From Bacillota bacterium (GTDB lineage: Bacteria > Bacillota > SHA-98 > Ch115): DNA of 64,000 bases. Position numbers and translations under genes: made by a program. The DNA is taken from contig JABLXA010000007.1 of assembly GCA_013178415.1 (NCBI GenBank), forward strand, positions 62,001 through 126,000. Reading direction: 5' to 3'. The notes below the pieces were generated by a model. The model was given only the letters and a program-made list of their open reading frames with translations. It was not told where the DNA came from and searched no databases. Position 1 is the first letter of the stretch, and each line of letters begins with the position of its first letter. Shown piece by piece: positions 36,015-44,395 of the stretch.

Positions 36015-37542
36015 TGAGGCGCGGGCGGCCCATGCCGTGAGGTTTATAAATCTCCTCAAGCATACCAAGGGCAAATGGGCTGGCCGGCCATTCGACCTTC
36101 GGCCATGGCAGGAGAAGGTCATTCGCGACGTCTTTGGCACTTTGAGGCCTGACGGGACGCGGCGATACCGGACGACATATATAGAGATACCCCGCAAGAA
36201 CGGGAAAACGAGCCTGGCTGCGGCTATAGCGCTGTATATGCTTGTGGCCGATGGTGAGAAGGGCGCGGAGATATATTCGGCGGCGTGTGACAGGGATCAG
36301 GCGGCGTTGACATTCGACATAGCGCGGGAGATGGTGCTGCAGGCGCCGGCGTTAAAGAAGATCCTGAAGGTGGTGGATTCGCAGAAGCGGATAGTTTACC
36401 CGGCCATGGGGAGCTTTTACCGGGTGATAGCGGCTGACGCGGACTCCTCGCATGGTTTTAACGCACATGCCATTATAGCGGATGAATTGCATGCCTGGCC
36501 GAACCGCAGGCTGTGGGACGTGCTGACGACTTCGACAGGGGCCCGGACGCAGCCCCTGATATTCACGATAACTACGGCGGGGTATGACCGAAACAGCATT
36601 TGCTATGAGCAGCACGACTACGCAAAGAAGATCCTTGACGGCGTGATAGAGGACCCTAGCTTCTATGCCGTGATTTACGCGGCTGATGAGGGCGATGACT
36701 GGGAGAGCGAAGAAACCTGGCGCAAGGCGAACCCGGCCCTGGGCGACTTTCGGAGCCTGGAGGAGATGCGCGAGCTATACCGGCGGGCGAAGGAGCAGCC
36801 AGGTTTGCAGAACACGTTCCGCAGGCTATATCTCAATCAATGGACTTCGCAGGAGACACGGTGGCTAGATATGGCGGCATGGGACGCATGCGGGGGCCCC
36901 GTGGAGGCCGAGAAGCTGAAAGGCCGGGACTGTTACGCCGGCATCGACTTATCGACTACCACAGACTTAACGGCTGTGGTGTTGGCCTTCCCGATGGAGG
37001 ATGGGACGGTGCGGGTGATACCGCACTTCTTTATTCCTGGGGATACGGCGCAGAAGAAGGAAGAACGCGATCGCGTGCCATATTTGACATGGGCAAAACA
37101 GGGATATGTACACATGACCCCTGGGAATTGCATTGATTATTCGTATGTCGAGGCGAAGATCAAGGAATTGGCCAAGGAATACAGCGTGGTGGAATGGGCA
37201 TATGACCGCTGGAATGCTGACATGTTGATCCAGCGGCTGCAGGAGGATGGCGCCAAAATGATACCGGTAGGGATGGGTTACGCAAGCCTTAGTGCTCCGA
37301 CGAAACACTTGGAGGCCCTGATTATGAACCGGCAGCTGGTGCATGGCGGGCATCCTGTGCTGAGGTGGTGCGCTGACAATGTGATGGTGGAGCAGGACCC
37401 GGCGGGCAATATCAAACCGTCGAAGGCCAAAAGCACACAAAGGATTGATGGGATCATGGCTTTAGTGCTGGCTATAAGCCGTCTGATGTTGAGGCCGCAG
37501 AAGCGCAACCCTTACGAAGAAAGGGGCGTGATCGTGTTGTGA
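36004..37542 (+). CDS. terL: Terminase large subunit
   Basis: 512 residues, the usual size. The ATPase domain has Walker A IPRKNGKTSLAAA (~residue 65) and Walker B AIIADELHAW. The nuclease domain has GIDLSTTTDLTAVVL, with catalytic Asp residues, and AYDRWNAD and RIDGIMALVLA near the C-terminus. The start is a GTG inside the end of terS. It pumps DNA into the prohead and cuts it at the end. The frame is intact, which argues against decay of this module. Confidence 0.93.
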   Translation: MAFSEARAAHAVRFINLLKHTKGKWAGRPFDLRPWQEKVIRDVFGTLRPDGTRRYRTTYIEIPRKNGKTSLAAAIALYMLVADGEKGAEIYSAACDRDQAALTFDIAREMVLQAPALKKILKVVDSQKRIVYPAMGSFYRVIAADADSSHGFNAHAIIADELHAWPNRRLWDVLTTSTGARTQPLIFTITTAGYDRNSICYEQHDYAKKILDGVIEDPSFYAVIYAADEGDDWESEETWRKANPALGDFRSLEEMRELYRRAKEQPGLQNTFRRLYLNQWTSQETRWLDMAAWDACGGPVEAEKLKGRDCYAGIDLSTTTDLTAVVLAFPMEDGTVRVIPHFFIPGDTAQKKEERDRVPYLTWAKQGYVHMTPGNCIDYSYVEAKIKELAKEYSVVEWAYDRWNADMLIQRLQEDGAKMIPVGMGYASLSAPTKHLEALIMNRQLVHGGHPVLRWCADNVMVEQDPAGNIKPSKAKSTQRIDGIMALVLAISRLMLRPQKRNPYEERGVIVL

Positions 37543-37859
37543 GACATTTATTCAATAACACATTCACCCAGAAGCGATTCACGACCTACTACAACGAGTT
37601 TAACGAGCCTATAAGCGAATGGGTGACCATAGGGACCATCCAGGGGCGGCTGAGGATAGCAAATATGCAGGATCGTTTTGTGGCGGCATCCCTGAACGTA
37701 ACGCTGGAGTATATCTTCTACTGCGGCCCGGAGGTGGACATACGCCAGGGCGACAGGATCGAGCTGGGAGACACCAAGGTAGAAATCCTGGCGGTAAAAG
37801 ACCCGAGTTTTGCACGACACCATCTTGAATGCGAGGGCAAGACCGATACGCGGCCATAA
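37539..37859 (+). CDS. Head closure / head-tail adaptor protein (SPP1 gp16-like)
   Basis: 106 residues with a small beta-barrel pattern: FTQKRFTTYYNEFNEPISEW, VTIGTIQGRLRIANMQD and VDIRQGDRIELGDTKVEILA. This is the head-closure protein family that seals the portal and gives the tail docking surface. It starts with GTG overlapping the terL stop. Finding it without tail genes is consistent with docking to helper tails. Confidence 0.78.
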   Translation: MRHLFNNTFTQKRFTTYYNEFNEPISEWVTIGTIQGRLRIANMQDRFVAASLNVTLEYIFYCGPEVDIRQGDRIELGDTKVEILAVKDPSFARHHLECEGKTDTRP

Positions 37860-37868
37860 GGGGGCGGT

Positions 37869-39779
37869 ATGATGAGCTTTTGGAGAAGGCTATTCGGCAA
37901 AGAGGAAAAACGAGCGTTCGGACTAAGGGACCCCGACGGCTGGGTGCCTCTTATGGGCTGGGGCACAAATGCCGGCATAACGGTAACCCCTGAGACAGCG
38001 CTGACACATCCGGCTGTCCTGGGCGCTGTGCGGCTAGTGGCGGAGCTTACGGCGTCCCTGCCCCTGGTAGTCTATGAGCGAACAGACAGCGGACGCAGGC
38101 GGGCTGAGGATCATCCAATATACGCATTGATGCACGAGGTCCCTAATCCGTTAATGACGCCTTTCACATTCAAGGAAACGGTTGCTACCAGCTTACTTCT
38201 ATATGGCAATGCTTATGTGCTGGTGCAGTGGGGCGATACCGGTATACCAGTGGCGTTGTGGCCATTACACCCATCAAAGGTGCAGGTGGAAATGCCGGCA
38301 GGGGGCCCTATCATCTACCAGGTGACTGGCGCTAACGGGCAGCGGACCCCATACAGCCCTGACGACATTCTGCACGTGCCCTTGCTAGCGCTGGACGGGA
38401 TCATAGGCCGGTCTCCCGTGCAGTTGGCGCGGGAAGCAATAGGCGCGGCGCTGGCTGCCGAAGAACATGCTTCGGGCTACTTCGCGAACGCGGCAAGGCC
38501 TTCTGGGGTGCTAAAGACTGCCGGCATCCTCACCCCCGAGGCTGCCAAGAGGCTGCGGGAGAGCTGGCAGGCTGCTTATGGACACGGCAAGGCCGGGACC
38601 GCGGTGTTGGAGGACGGGATCGAGTTTCAGCCAATAAGCGGGAACGCGCAAGAATCGCAGCTAATCGAATCCCGGCAATTCGCTATGAGGACCATAGCGG
38701 CGGCTTTAAGGATCCCTCCGCACATGCTGGACCCGACGGCGAGGGGCACTTACGCGAATGTCGAGACGCAAAGCCTGGAATTCCTGACGTTTAGCTTGCA
38801 GCCATTCCTGACGCGGATCGAAGAGGCCTTCACATTGAAGTTGTTCCTGCCAGGAGAACGGAACCGTTACTTTGTGGAATTCCTGACGGACGGGCTGTTA
38901 AGGACTGATACGCGAACACGGTACATGGCTTACCAGATAGCCATTCAGAGTGGATTCATGACCGCAAATGAGGCAAGGCAGAAGGAGAACCTACCACCAT
39001 TGCCGGAACCCCCGCAGAATAACCCAGTGCGGGCTATAGGGGTCCTTGAGACGCGAGCCGATAAGAAGCAGATAATCCTGGCGAGACATAAGCCGCAGAT
39101 CGAGGCGATAGCGCGTCGGGTGATAGCCAGGGAGCGGGAAGACATACTGGCCATAGTGGGAAAAGCACTTGGACGGCGGGATATAGGGCAGGCTGAGACC
39201 GCAATAGCTGAGTATTACAAGCAGTCTGGCTGGATAGGGAATGAGTTTACTCCTGCATTCCGGGAGCTTGCCGCAGAGAGCAATAAAGAGGCCGCCAGTG
39301 AAGTCAATGCTTCGGCATGGAAAGATGATGAGTTAGATAATTACATCAAAGGCCATGCTGAGGCATATGCGGCTAAGCACGCCGGAATAAGCCTGGCGAC
39401 AATTCAGCCGGCGCTTCGGCTAGGGGCTGAGGCTGCCATATTGGAGGCCCTGGAGAGCATCCTATCTGACATGGAAGCTACGCGGCCCGGCAAGATCGCG
39501 GCGCTGGAGGTTGCCAATATCGGCAATGATGCAGCGCTGGAGACCTACCGAAAGGCTGGTATTACAAGGATAACCTGGCAGGCCAATGCCAGCGCGTGCG
39601 AATTCTGCAAGAGGCTGAGCGGAAAGACGGTAGGCATAGGTGAACCTTTCGTGAATGTGGGCGAATCCATCCCTGGCCCGGCGGGGGACATGAGCAGGAA
39701 GCTGACGGCAAGGCAGCCAAGGATAAGACCGCCGATTCATCTTGGCTGTGAATGCACTTTAATTCCAGTTAGGGACTAG
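37869..39779 (+). CDS. HK97-type portal protein fused to a C-terminal head-morphogenesis-like domain
   Basis: 636 residues, longer than a normal portal of ~400. Residues 1-400 match HK97 portals: GTNAGITVTPETALTHPAVL, NPLMTPFTFKETVATSLLLY, LHPSKVQVEM, IAAALRIPPHMLDPTARGTY and ANVETQSLEFLTF. The following ~230 residues are helical and end in a minor-capsid/Mu F-like segment with Cys and His (ANASACEFCKRLSGKTVGIG, then PPIHLGCECTLIPV). Usually these are two genes. The fusion would build the morphogenesis protein into the portal at one copy per subunit. ATG at 37869 follows GGGGGCGGT. Confidence 0.86.
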   Translation: MMSFWRRLFGKEEKRAFGLRDPDGWVPLMGWGTNAGITVTPETALTHPAVLGAVRLVAELTASLPLVVYERTDSGRRRAEDHPIYALMHEVPNPLMTPFTFKETVATSLLLYGNAYVLVQWGDTGIPVALWPLHPSKVQVEMPAGGPIIYQVTGANGQRTPYSPDDILHVPLLALDGIIGRSPVQLAREAIGAALAAEEHASGYFANAARPSGVLKTAGILTPEAAKRLRESWQAAYGHGKAGTAVLEDGIEFQPISGNAQESQLIESRQFAMRTIAAALRIPPHMLDPTARGTYANVETQSLEFLTFSLQPFLTRIEEAFTLKLFLPGERNRYFVEFLTDGLLRTDTRTRYMAYQIAIQSGFMTANEARQKENLPPLPEPPQNNPVRAIGVLETRADKKQIILARHKPQIEAIARRVIAREREDILAIVGKALGRRDIGQAETAIAEYYKQSGWIGNEFTPAFRELAAESNKEAASEVNASAWKDDELDNYIKGHAEAYAAKHAGISLATIQPALRLGAEAAILEALESILSDMEATRPGKIAALEVANIGNDAALETYRKAGITRITWQANASACEFCKRLSGKTVGIGEPFVNVGESIPGPAGDMSRKLTARQPRIRPPIHLGCECTLIPVRD

Positions 39780-39789
39780 GAGGGAGAGC

Positions 39790-41460
39790 ATGAAGAGACG
39801 GCTCTTGGAGACCAGGGGCAGCGAACCGGAGGAGCTGGAGCTGCGGAACTTTGAGATGCGGCTGGCCGGCGATGATAATCAACCCGTGCTGACCGGCTAT
39901 GCTGCGGTATTCAACCAAGATAGCACGGGATTGTTCTTCTCTGAGCGTATCAGGCCAGGCGCATTCAAGCGGAGCCTCGAAGCGAAGCAGGATGTCCTGG
40001 CGCTGGTAGACCACGACCGAGCAAAAGTGATAGGCCGGGTGAGCAATGGGACCCTATCCCTGCGCGAGGATGATAAAGGCCTTCTGGTGGAAATACGGCC
40101 AAACATGGAGACCACCTTTGGCCGTGACGTAGTGGCCAATGTCAAACGGCGGGACATTACGAACATGTCGTTCGGCTTTATCGCCAAAAAGGACGCATGG
40201 ACCCCAGACAAGACCGGCAAGAATGTCGCCCGTGAGATCATCGAGGCCGATCTGCGGGAAGTATCCATAGTTAGTATGCCGGCATACGCCGGAACATCTA
40301 TACAGAAACGTGAGGAGGAATTGGACATGACGAAGAAAGAGCGGGAACTCCGCCAGAAGCTGGCGGGACTGAAGGAGCGGCATAGTGCCATACTGGGAAA
40401 GGACAATCTGACCGATGAGGAGCGCGCGGAGCAGCTATCCCTGGCCAAGGAGATCCGGAGCATAGAGGCGCAGATCGCGGAGATAGCGAAGGAGGCCCCT
40501 GCTGAGGCCCCTGCGGCTGCCCCTGTTGCTGTGGTCCCTGCGCCTGCTTCTGATGAGCAGCGGGCATTTAACGTGTATCTTCGTACGGGTGAGACGCGGG
40601 CCCTGAACGTCGGGACGGATGCTGGCGGCGGCGTGTTGGCCCCCCAGGGATTCATAGCTGAGGTGCTCCGTGCCAGACAGGAAACGGCTGTTATGCGGCG
40701 CGTGGCCCGTGTCATTGGCCCGGTAAATTCGGCGCAGGTGGAGATACCGCGGAGCCTTACCGGTGTTACCGCGACCTGGCTTGCCGAGAATGCGGCTATC
40801 GTGCCTGGAGATCCTAGCTTCGACAAGCTGACCTTCACGCTTCACAAGATGGGGGCCCTGACCCAAGTTAGCAATGAGCTCCTGGCCGACAGCGGAATAA
40901 ATGTGGAGGCCCTGCTTTCGCAGTTATTCGGCGAGGCCTTAGCGAAACTGGAGGATGCAGCGTTTTTCAATGGCAATGTCGCAGGACAGCCAAAGGGAAT
41001 CCTGCAGGATGCCAACATTCAGACCGTAGCGGCTGCAGCTGGTGCAGCGGTGAGTGTGGACGACATACTGAACCTCTATGATGCAGTGCCCCCGCAATAT
41101 CAGGGGACCGCTGTATGGGTGATGAATCCTGCTACTATGAGTCTACTTCGCAAGCTGAAGGATACTGCTGGTAGACTGATGCTGACCTCCGACTTGACCG
41201 GTCCGGCGCCAATAACCCTGCTTGGCAGGCCGGTATACCTGAGCTCCAACATGCCGGCGGTGGCGCTCAATGCGAAGAGCATCCTCTTCGGGGACCTTCG
41301 CGACGCCTATATAATCGTGGACCATGCGAATCTAGGCGTGCAGCGGAGCGCAGACCGGTACTTCGAGGCTGACCAGGTGGCATTCCGGGTGATAGCCCGT
41401 GTAGACGGCCAGGTGGCGCTGCCGGAAGCTGTGCGCATCCTCAAACAACCTGCGGCGTAA
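39790..41460 (+). CDS. Prohead protease-major capsid protein fusion (HK97 fold)
   Basis: 556 residues. The first ~185 are a U35-type prohead protease: LTGYAAVFNQDS, ALVDHDRAKVIGRVSNGTL (catalytic His), DITNMSFGFIAKKDAW (Ser) and REVSIVSMPAYAGTSI. A helical scaffold-like delta segment follows with heptad character (MTKKERELRQKLAGLKERHS) and an Ala/Pro linker. The capsid protein has TDAGGGVLAPQGFIAEVLRA, VEIPRSLTGVTATWLAENAA and VAFRVIARVDGQVALPEAVR. Protease and capsid genes are normally separate. An internal ATG at 40327 (MTKKEREL) after GAGGAGG could also give a stand-alone capsid protein. Confidence 0.9.
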   Translation: MKRRLLETRGSEPEELELRNFEMRLAGDDNQPVLTGYAAVFNQDSTGLFFSERIRPGAFKRSLEAKQDVLALVDHDRAKVIGRVSNGTLSLREDDKGLLVEIRPNMETTFGRDVVANVKRRDITNMSFGFIAKKDAWTPDKTGKNVAREIIEADLREVSIVSMPAYAGTSIQKREEELDMTKKERELRQKLAGLKERHSAILGKDNLTDEERAEQLSLAKEIRSIEAQIAEIAKEAPAEAPAAAPVAVVPAPASDEQRAFNVYLRTGETRALNVGTDAGGGVLAPQGFIAEVLRARQETAVMRRVARVIGPVNSAQVEIPRSLTGVTATWLAENAAIVPGDPSFDKLTFTLHKMGALTQVSNELLADSGINVEALLSQLFGEALAKLEDAAFFNGNVAGQPKGILQDANIQTVAAAAGAAVSVDDILNLYDAVPPQYQGTAVWVMNPATMSLLRKLKDTAGRLMLTSDLTGPAPITLLGRPVYLSSNMPAVALNAKSILFGDLRDAYIIVDHANLGVQRSADRYFEADQVAFRVIARVDGQVALPEAVRILKQPAA

Positions 41461-41527
41461 CCCGGGCGCCGTGGTTAAAGGGCGGGAGAACCCCCGCCCT
41501 AGTTTCACATAAAGGGGGCGCTGGAAT

Positions 41528-42064
41528 ATGTATGAGCTGGTTTCCAACAGCGAGGCATTGACCTACCTGCAGCTACCGGCGACGGTAGATCTAACACAGT
41601 TGATCACCAACATATCTGCCCGGATCGAAACTTATACAGGCCGGTGGTTTATAACCCGGCCCGTGGTGGATGTCCTTGACTCCGGCGGCGGGGGCATGCT
41701 GTTCCTGAGCCGGTATCCCGTGCAGGGGACCCCTACGGTGACGGACTTAACCGCGAATACGCAGGTGACAGACTTCCTGACATACAGCGGCAGCGGGATG
41801 CTGTATCGCGAGGGGGGCTGGGAGGCCGGCAGGCAGCGGTATCGGATAGAGTATCAGGCCGGTATATGCGCTGATGTGGCCACAGTGCCCGCGGATGTGA
41901 AGCAGGCGGCGCTGGAGTGGATCAAGGCCCGCTATGACCGGCGGGACCCGGCAATAAGGCGAGAGCAGTTAGGCGATTACTCCTATAGTGCTGATGAGCC
42001 GGACGGTATCCCCCCTGGCGTCAAGGCGGCGCTGTCCTTATGGTGTGTGCCGAGGGGGCATTGA
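41528..42064 (+). CDS. Head-tail connector (gp6-like)
   Basis: 178 residues: YELVSNSEALTYLQLPATVD, LTQLITNISARIETYTGRWF and the C-terminal VKQAALEWIKARYDRRDPAI match connector proteins of the gp6/YqbG type, which form a ring under the portal. It starts after AAGGGGGCG. With the head-closure protein it completes the neck, but nothing beyond the neck is encoded. Confidence 0.82.
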   Translation: MYELVSNSEALTYLQLPATVDLTQLITNISARIETYTGRWFITRPVVDVLDSGGGGMLFLSRYPVQGTPTVTDLTANTQVTDFLTYSGSGMLYREGGWEAGRQRYRIEYQAGICADVATVPADVKQAALEWIKARYDRRDPAIRREQLGDYSYSADEPDGIPPGVKAALSLWCVPRGH

Positions 42065-42065
42065 T

Positions 42066-42947
42066 ATGCTCTCTGAACAACAAAAGGCGCTTATCTTGAA
42101 CCATCTGGGGTTAGCAAGGTTTATGGCCCGAAAATTCCGGAATAACGAATATCTGAGTTACGATGACCTGCTTGGAATAGCTAATCTTGCCTTGGTGCGT
42201 GCAGCGGCGGCATTTCCGGAATCCGATGCCTGCAGAAGTGGCGTCCCTTTCAAGACTTTTGCCGCAAAGTATATGAGGATTGCGCTGCTGACAGCCCTTC
42301 GTGAGTCATTGCCGGTGCATGTGCCACAGGAGGCGAACCTACGGGCAGGCATTTTCAACCAGGCGGAGGCGGCGCGGATTGCGCGGGGGGACGACCGCAT
42401 GAGTGATGCGGAGCTTGCCGCGACCCTGGGCTGGACGGAGGATCAGGCGCGAAGAATACGGCGCCTGGTGCCTGCGCTGCACGCTGGTATGTCTTTGGAT
42501 GTGCCGGTTGAAGGCCCTGATGGTGACGAGGAACCTTTTGGTAATTTCTTTGAAGATCCTGAAGAAGACGTGGAGGCGGAGGTTTTGGACAGGCTAGCCC
42601 GCGAAGAAGAGCTTGAACGCCTGCGAGGGATCATTGCCGGGCTGCCGCATTCGATGAAATTGGCCATATCACTGCGTTTCGGTCTGCATACTCCCAAATG
42701 TGAGCGAATCACCATAGCGGAGGTGCTGAGCGTCTTTATCGGCATGGGCTGTGTTACATGCACGGCGTTAAAGAGGGTGAGGGAACATGCGGGCGTCGCG
42801 GGTGCAGGAGAGAGCAGAGGATATTCTTTGGACGATTGTTATGCTCGAAAGGGCGCTGCGGCAAAGGCGAAAGAGCGCCGGGGCGCGGACCTCTGGCGGC
42901 GTATTGCAAGCGGGGAAGAGGAAATCCCGATTTTATGCGAGCAGTGA
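42066..42947 (+). CDS. Sigma-70-like transcription factor
   Basis: 293 residues. Region 2 is LGLARFMARKFRNNEYLSYD, DLLGIANLALVRAAAAFPES and FKTFAAKYMRIALLTALRES. Region 3 is MSDAELAATLGWTEDQARRI and region 4 is AISLRFGLHTPKCERITIAE with a helix-turn-helix into LKRVREHAG. It probably directs transcription of element genes or of helper late genes. ATG at 42066 is one base after the previous stop. The last ~55 codons overlap the next reading frame, and homology ends near 42780, so the tail of this protein may be of little consequence. Confidence 0.8.
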   Translation: MLSEQQKALILNHLGLARFMARKFRNNEYLSYDDLLGIANLALVRAAAAFPESDACRSGVPFKTFAAKYMRIALLTALRESLPVHVPQEANLRAGIFNQAEAARIARGDDRMSDAELAATLGWTEDQARRIRRLVPALHAGMSLDVPVEGPDGDEEPFGNFFEDPEEDVEAEVLDRLAREEELERLRGIIAGLPHSMKLAISLRFGLHTPKCERITIAEVLSVFIGMGCVTCTALKRVREHAGVAGAGESRGYSLDDCYARKGAAAKAKERRGADLWRRIASGEEEIPILCEQ

Positions 42948-43206
42948 GCAAGAACGGTATGTTATAGCGAATGAGCGGGACTTTAGGAAGGCTAAGGCGT
43001 TGATGGATATTCTCCGGCCAATTGAGCTAACCTGGCTGGAGGCAGTAGTGTTGCTCCATTATTATTTTCGCAACCTGACCTTAGAGGATACCGCGACTGC
43101 GGCAGGGGCGCATATTTTTGAGATCATGAAGGCCCGCGACTCATTGCTTACCAAGGTAGCTAGAGCGGCAGGCTATATAGGCGAAGATCAGGCGCTGAAT
43201 CAATAG
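42787..43206 (+). CDS. Hypothetical HTH-like protein overlapping the sigma-like gene
   Basis: 139 residues from ATG 42787, overlapping the previous gene by 161 bp. The C-terminal 75 residues look real: RPIELTWLEAVVLLHYYFRN, then LTLEDTATAAGAHIFEIMKA, a helix-turn-helix-like segment similar to sigma region 4. The true start may lie later, near or after 42948. Alternatively a frameshift has split one longer sigma-like protein. The gene ends just before a terminator. Confidence 0.55.
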   Translation: MRASRVQERAEDILWTIVMLERALRQRRKSAGARTSGGVLQAGKRKSRFYASSEQERYVIANERDFRKAKALMDILRPIELTWLEAVVLLHYYFRNLTLEDTATAAGAHIFEIMKARDSLLTKVARAAGYIGEDQALNQ

Positions 43207-43212
43207 CGCATA

Positions 43213-43248
43213 GCCCGCTGGGGACTCTACATCCCCTGCGGGCTTTTT
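43213..43248 (+). terminator. Rho-independent terminator of the capsid operon
   Basis: AGCCCGC...GCGGGCT stem with an inner GGGG/CCCC pairing, followed by TTTTT. It ends the long packaging-capsid transcript immediately before the next promoter. Confidence 0.85.
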
Positions 43249-43249
43249 G

Positions 43250-43324
43250 TTGACTTCTCATACTAGTATGCTATACTGATACTAGTAATCTTACTGCTAT
43301 TAGTGCAGAATACTAGTATGGAGG
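43250..43324 (+). promoter_or_regulatory. Promoter with three ATACTAGTAT operator repeats
   Basis: TTGACT (43250-43255) and TATACT (43272-43277) are 16 bp apart. The palindrome ATACTAGTAT occurs at 43260-43269 inside the spacer, as ATACTAGTAA at 43279-43288 just after the -10, and at 43310-43319 touching the GGAGG ribosome site. The first gene downstream encodes a ribbon-helix-helix-type protein. Short palindromic half-site arrays like this are typical operators for such proteins, so autorepression is likely. Confidence 0.78.
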
Positions 43325-43331
43325 CGCAACC

Positions 43332-43628
43332 ATGAAGAAGCGGGTAATGCTTTATCTCACCGATGATGACTCCCGCAGGTTATCCTCTCTGGCGAAAAAA
43401 GCGGGCATGTCTATGAATGCCCTGGTGGTATCCCTTCTATGGCAGGCCGATATGCCAAGACGAAAGGCAGGAGAAGCCCTGGAATATGTCTGCAAGCGGT
43501 GCGGACGAAAGATCTTGGCTGATGTCGCCGATGTGATGCCTCCCGATGAATGCCCTTACCCTGCGTGTGGCGGCGTGCTGGCTCCCACAGGACGGGGACT
43601 TACCCTCATAGTAGGGCGTATCGAATAG
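43332..43628 (+). CDS. Ribbon-helix-helix-like regulator with zinc ribbon
   Basis: 98 residues. The N-terminal strand-helix-helix MKKRVMLYLTDDDSRRLSSL, AKKAGMSMNALVVSLL fits an RHH DNA-binding domain. A C-terminal zinc-ribbon-like part has CKRCGRKI and CPYPACGG. It lies under a strong promoter containing three palindromic sites, so it probably represses itself. The ATG is 7 bp after GGAGG. It is paired with a metalloprotease gene 16 bp downstream. Confidence 0.75.
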   Translation: MKKRVMLYLTDDDSRRLSSLAKKAGMSMNALVVSLLWQADMPRRKAGEALEYVCKRCGRKILADVADVMPPDECPYPACGGVLAPTGRGLTLIVGRIE

Positions 43629-43644
43629 AAAGGGGAATGGGAGA

Positions 43645-44034
43645 ATGGAATACAGGCGCAGGAATGCCAGGGAACTATATCGGTGCTTTCTTGACTTAGC
43701 GAAGGCCCGAGGTATCAGAGTGGTATTATATTCTCTGCCGAGCCCCATAGATGGGTTTTATCTGGGTGACAGAAATAGATGGCCAAATGGGTTAATAGTG
43801 CTGGAAAAGAAATTGAAGATTCGAGAGCGGGTATGGGTGCTTGCCCATGAGCTCGGACATTATTTCATGGACAAAGTGCTAAATATCGAAATTGGCAATA
43901 TTTTTCTAAAGAGCGTGACTGACGAGGATAAGAAGCGGCGGGTTCAGATAGAGGCTGAGGCTGATGATTTTGCGCGGTGGCTTATTACTGTTTATGGGGG
44001 CGATGAGGCCTACTTCCCTCCAAAAAGGTCCTAA
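43645..44034 (+). CDS. ImmA/IrrE-type metallopeptidase
   Basis: 129 residues with the zinc motif HELGHYFMD (HEXXH) and a downstream EAEADDFARWLI glutamate segment, the ImmA/IrrE (COG2856) signature. In mobile elements such proteases cleave a cognate repressor to trigger excision. Here the partner could be the RHH protein just upstream or the XRE protein at 30662. Its start follows AAAGGGGAATGGGAGA. It is the last element gene before attR. Confidence 0.88.
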   Translation: MEYRRRNARELYRCFLDLAKARGIRVVLYSLPSPIDGFYLGDRNRWPNGLIVLEKKLKIRERVWVLAHELGHYFMDKVLNIEIGNIFLKSVTDEDKKRRVQIEAEADDFARWLITVYGGDEAYFPPKRS

Positions 44035-44061
44035 GGCGGGTGGATTTCGAGGCGATACGAA

Positions 44062-44092
44062 GAGGCCCCGGCAAACGCCGGGGCCTTCTTTT
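44062..44092 (+). terminator. Rho-independent terminator after the ImmA-type gene
   Basis: GGCCCCGGC-AAAC-GCCGGGGCC followed by TTCTTTT; strong stem of 9-10 bp. Confidence 0.88.
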
Positions 44093-44165
44093 GCGTTTGG
44101 GATCCGGATTCTCCGCTACGCTGTTTTCATTTTCATCTACGGTTATGGCGACCGCAGGTATGGCA

Positions 44166-44186
44166 TTGGGGATAAATTGGGGATAG
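44166..44186 (+). promoter_or_regulatory. Possible integrase arm site, right
   Basis: TTGGGGATAAATTGGGGATAG, the near copy of 28223-28245, lies 117 bp inside attR. Confidence 0.5.
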
Positions 44187-44302
44187 TCTATTCAAAACTA
44201 CCCCCAAAAACGACCTATGGAAACCTATGGCAGAGAGAAAAAATCTGGCAATACCAAGCATTTCAGCATGATAACCAATGGAACAAAACGGTAGGTTTCG
44301 CA

Positions 44303-44347
44303 TTCCTAAACCGTTGGTCGGAGGTTCGACTCCTCTCAGGCCCACCA
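44303..44347 (+). repeat. attR (45-bp direct repeat of tRNA-Arg 3' end)
   Basis: Exact copy of 28112-28156. The tRNA 5' half is absent, so this is the right-hand attachment site of the element and not a tRNA gene. Confidence 0.93.
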
Positions 44348-44395
44348 GTATTTCCAAGGGTCCCAGGGCTCAAAGGACTACAGCAAAAGAGATTA

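Larger units (their letters stand above)
28112..44347. mobile_element. 16.2-kb tRNA-Arg-integrated element, capsid-forming PICI-like
   Basis: It is bounded by the perfect 45-bp att repeats. In order it has an integrase (outward on -), an unknown gene, XRE and excisionase-like HTH genes, an AEP primase-SF3 helicase, small genes, HNH, terS, terL, head closure, portal, protease-capsid, head-tail connector, a sigma-like factor, an RHH regulator and an ImmA-type protease. Tail tube, tape measure, tail fibre, holin and endolysin genes are all absent and there is no room for them. This matches capsid-forming phage-inducible chromosomal islands, which build capsids but borrow helper tails. A deleted prophage is the alternative, but the modules present are complete and undisrupted. 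Confidence 0.8.

Noticed and set aside
44303-44347. Second tRNA-Arg gene
   Set aside because: Only the 3' 45 bp are present; the acceptor 5' strand and D arm are missing. It is attR.
28112-44347. Ordinary decayed prophage
   Set aside because: All virion-head and replication genes are intact and tightly packed, and no tail or lysis fragments remain. Selective loss of only those modules is less likely than an island.
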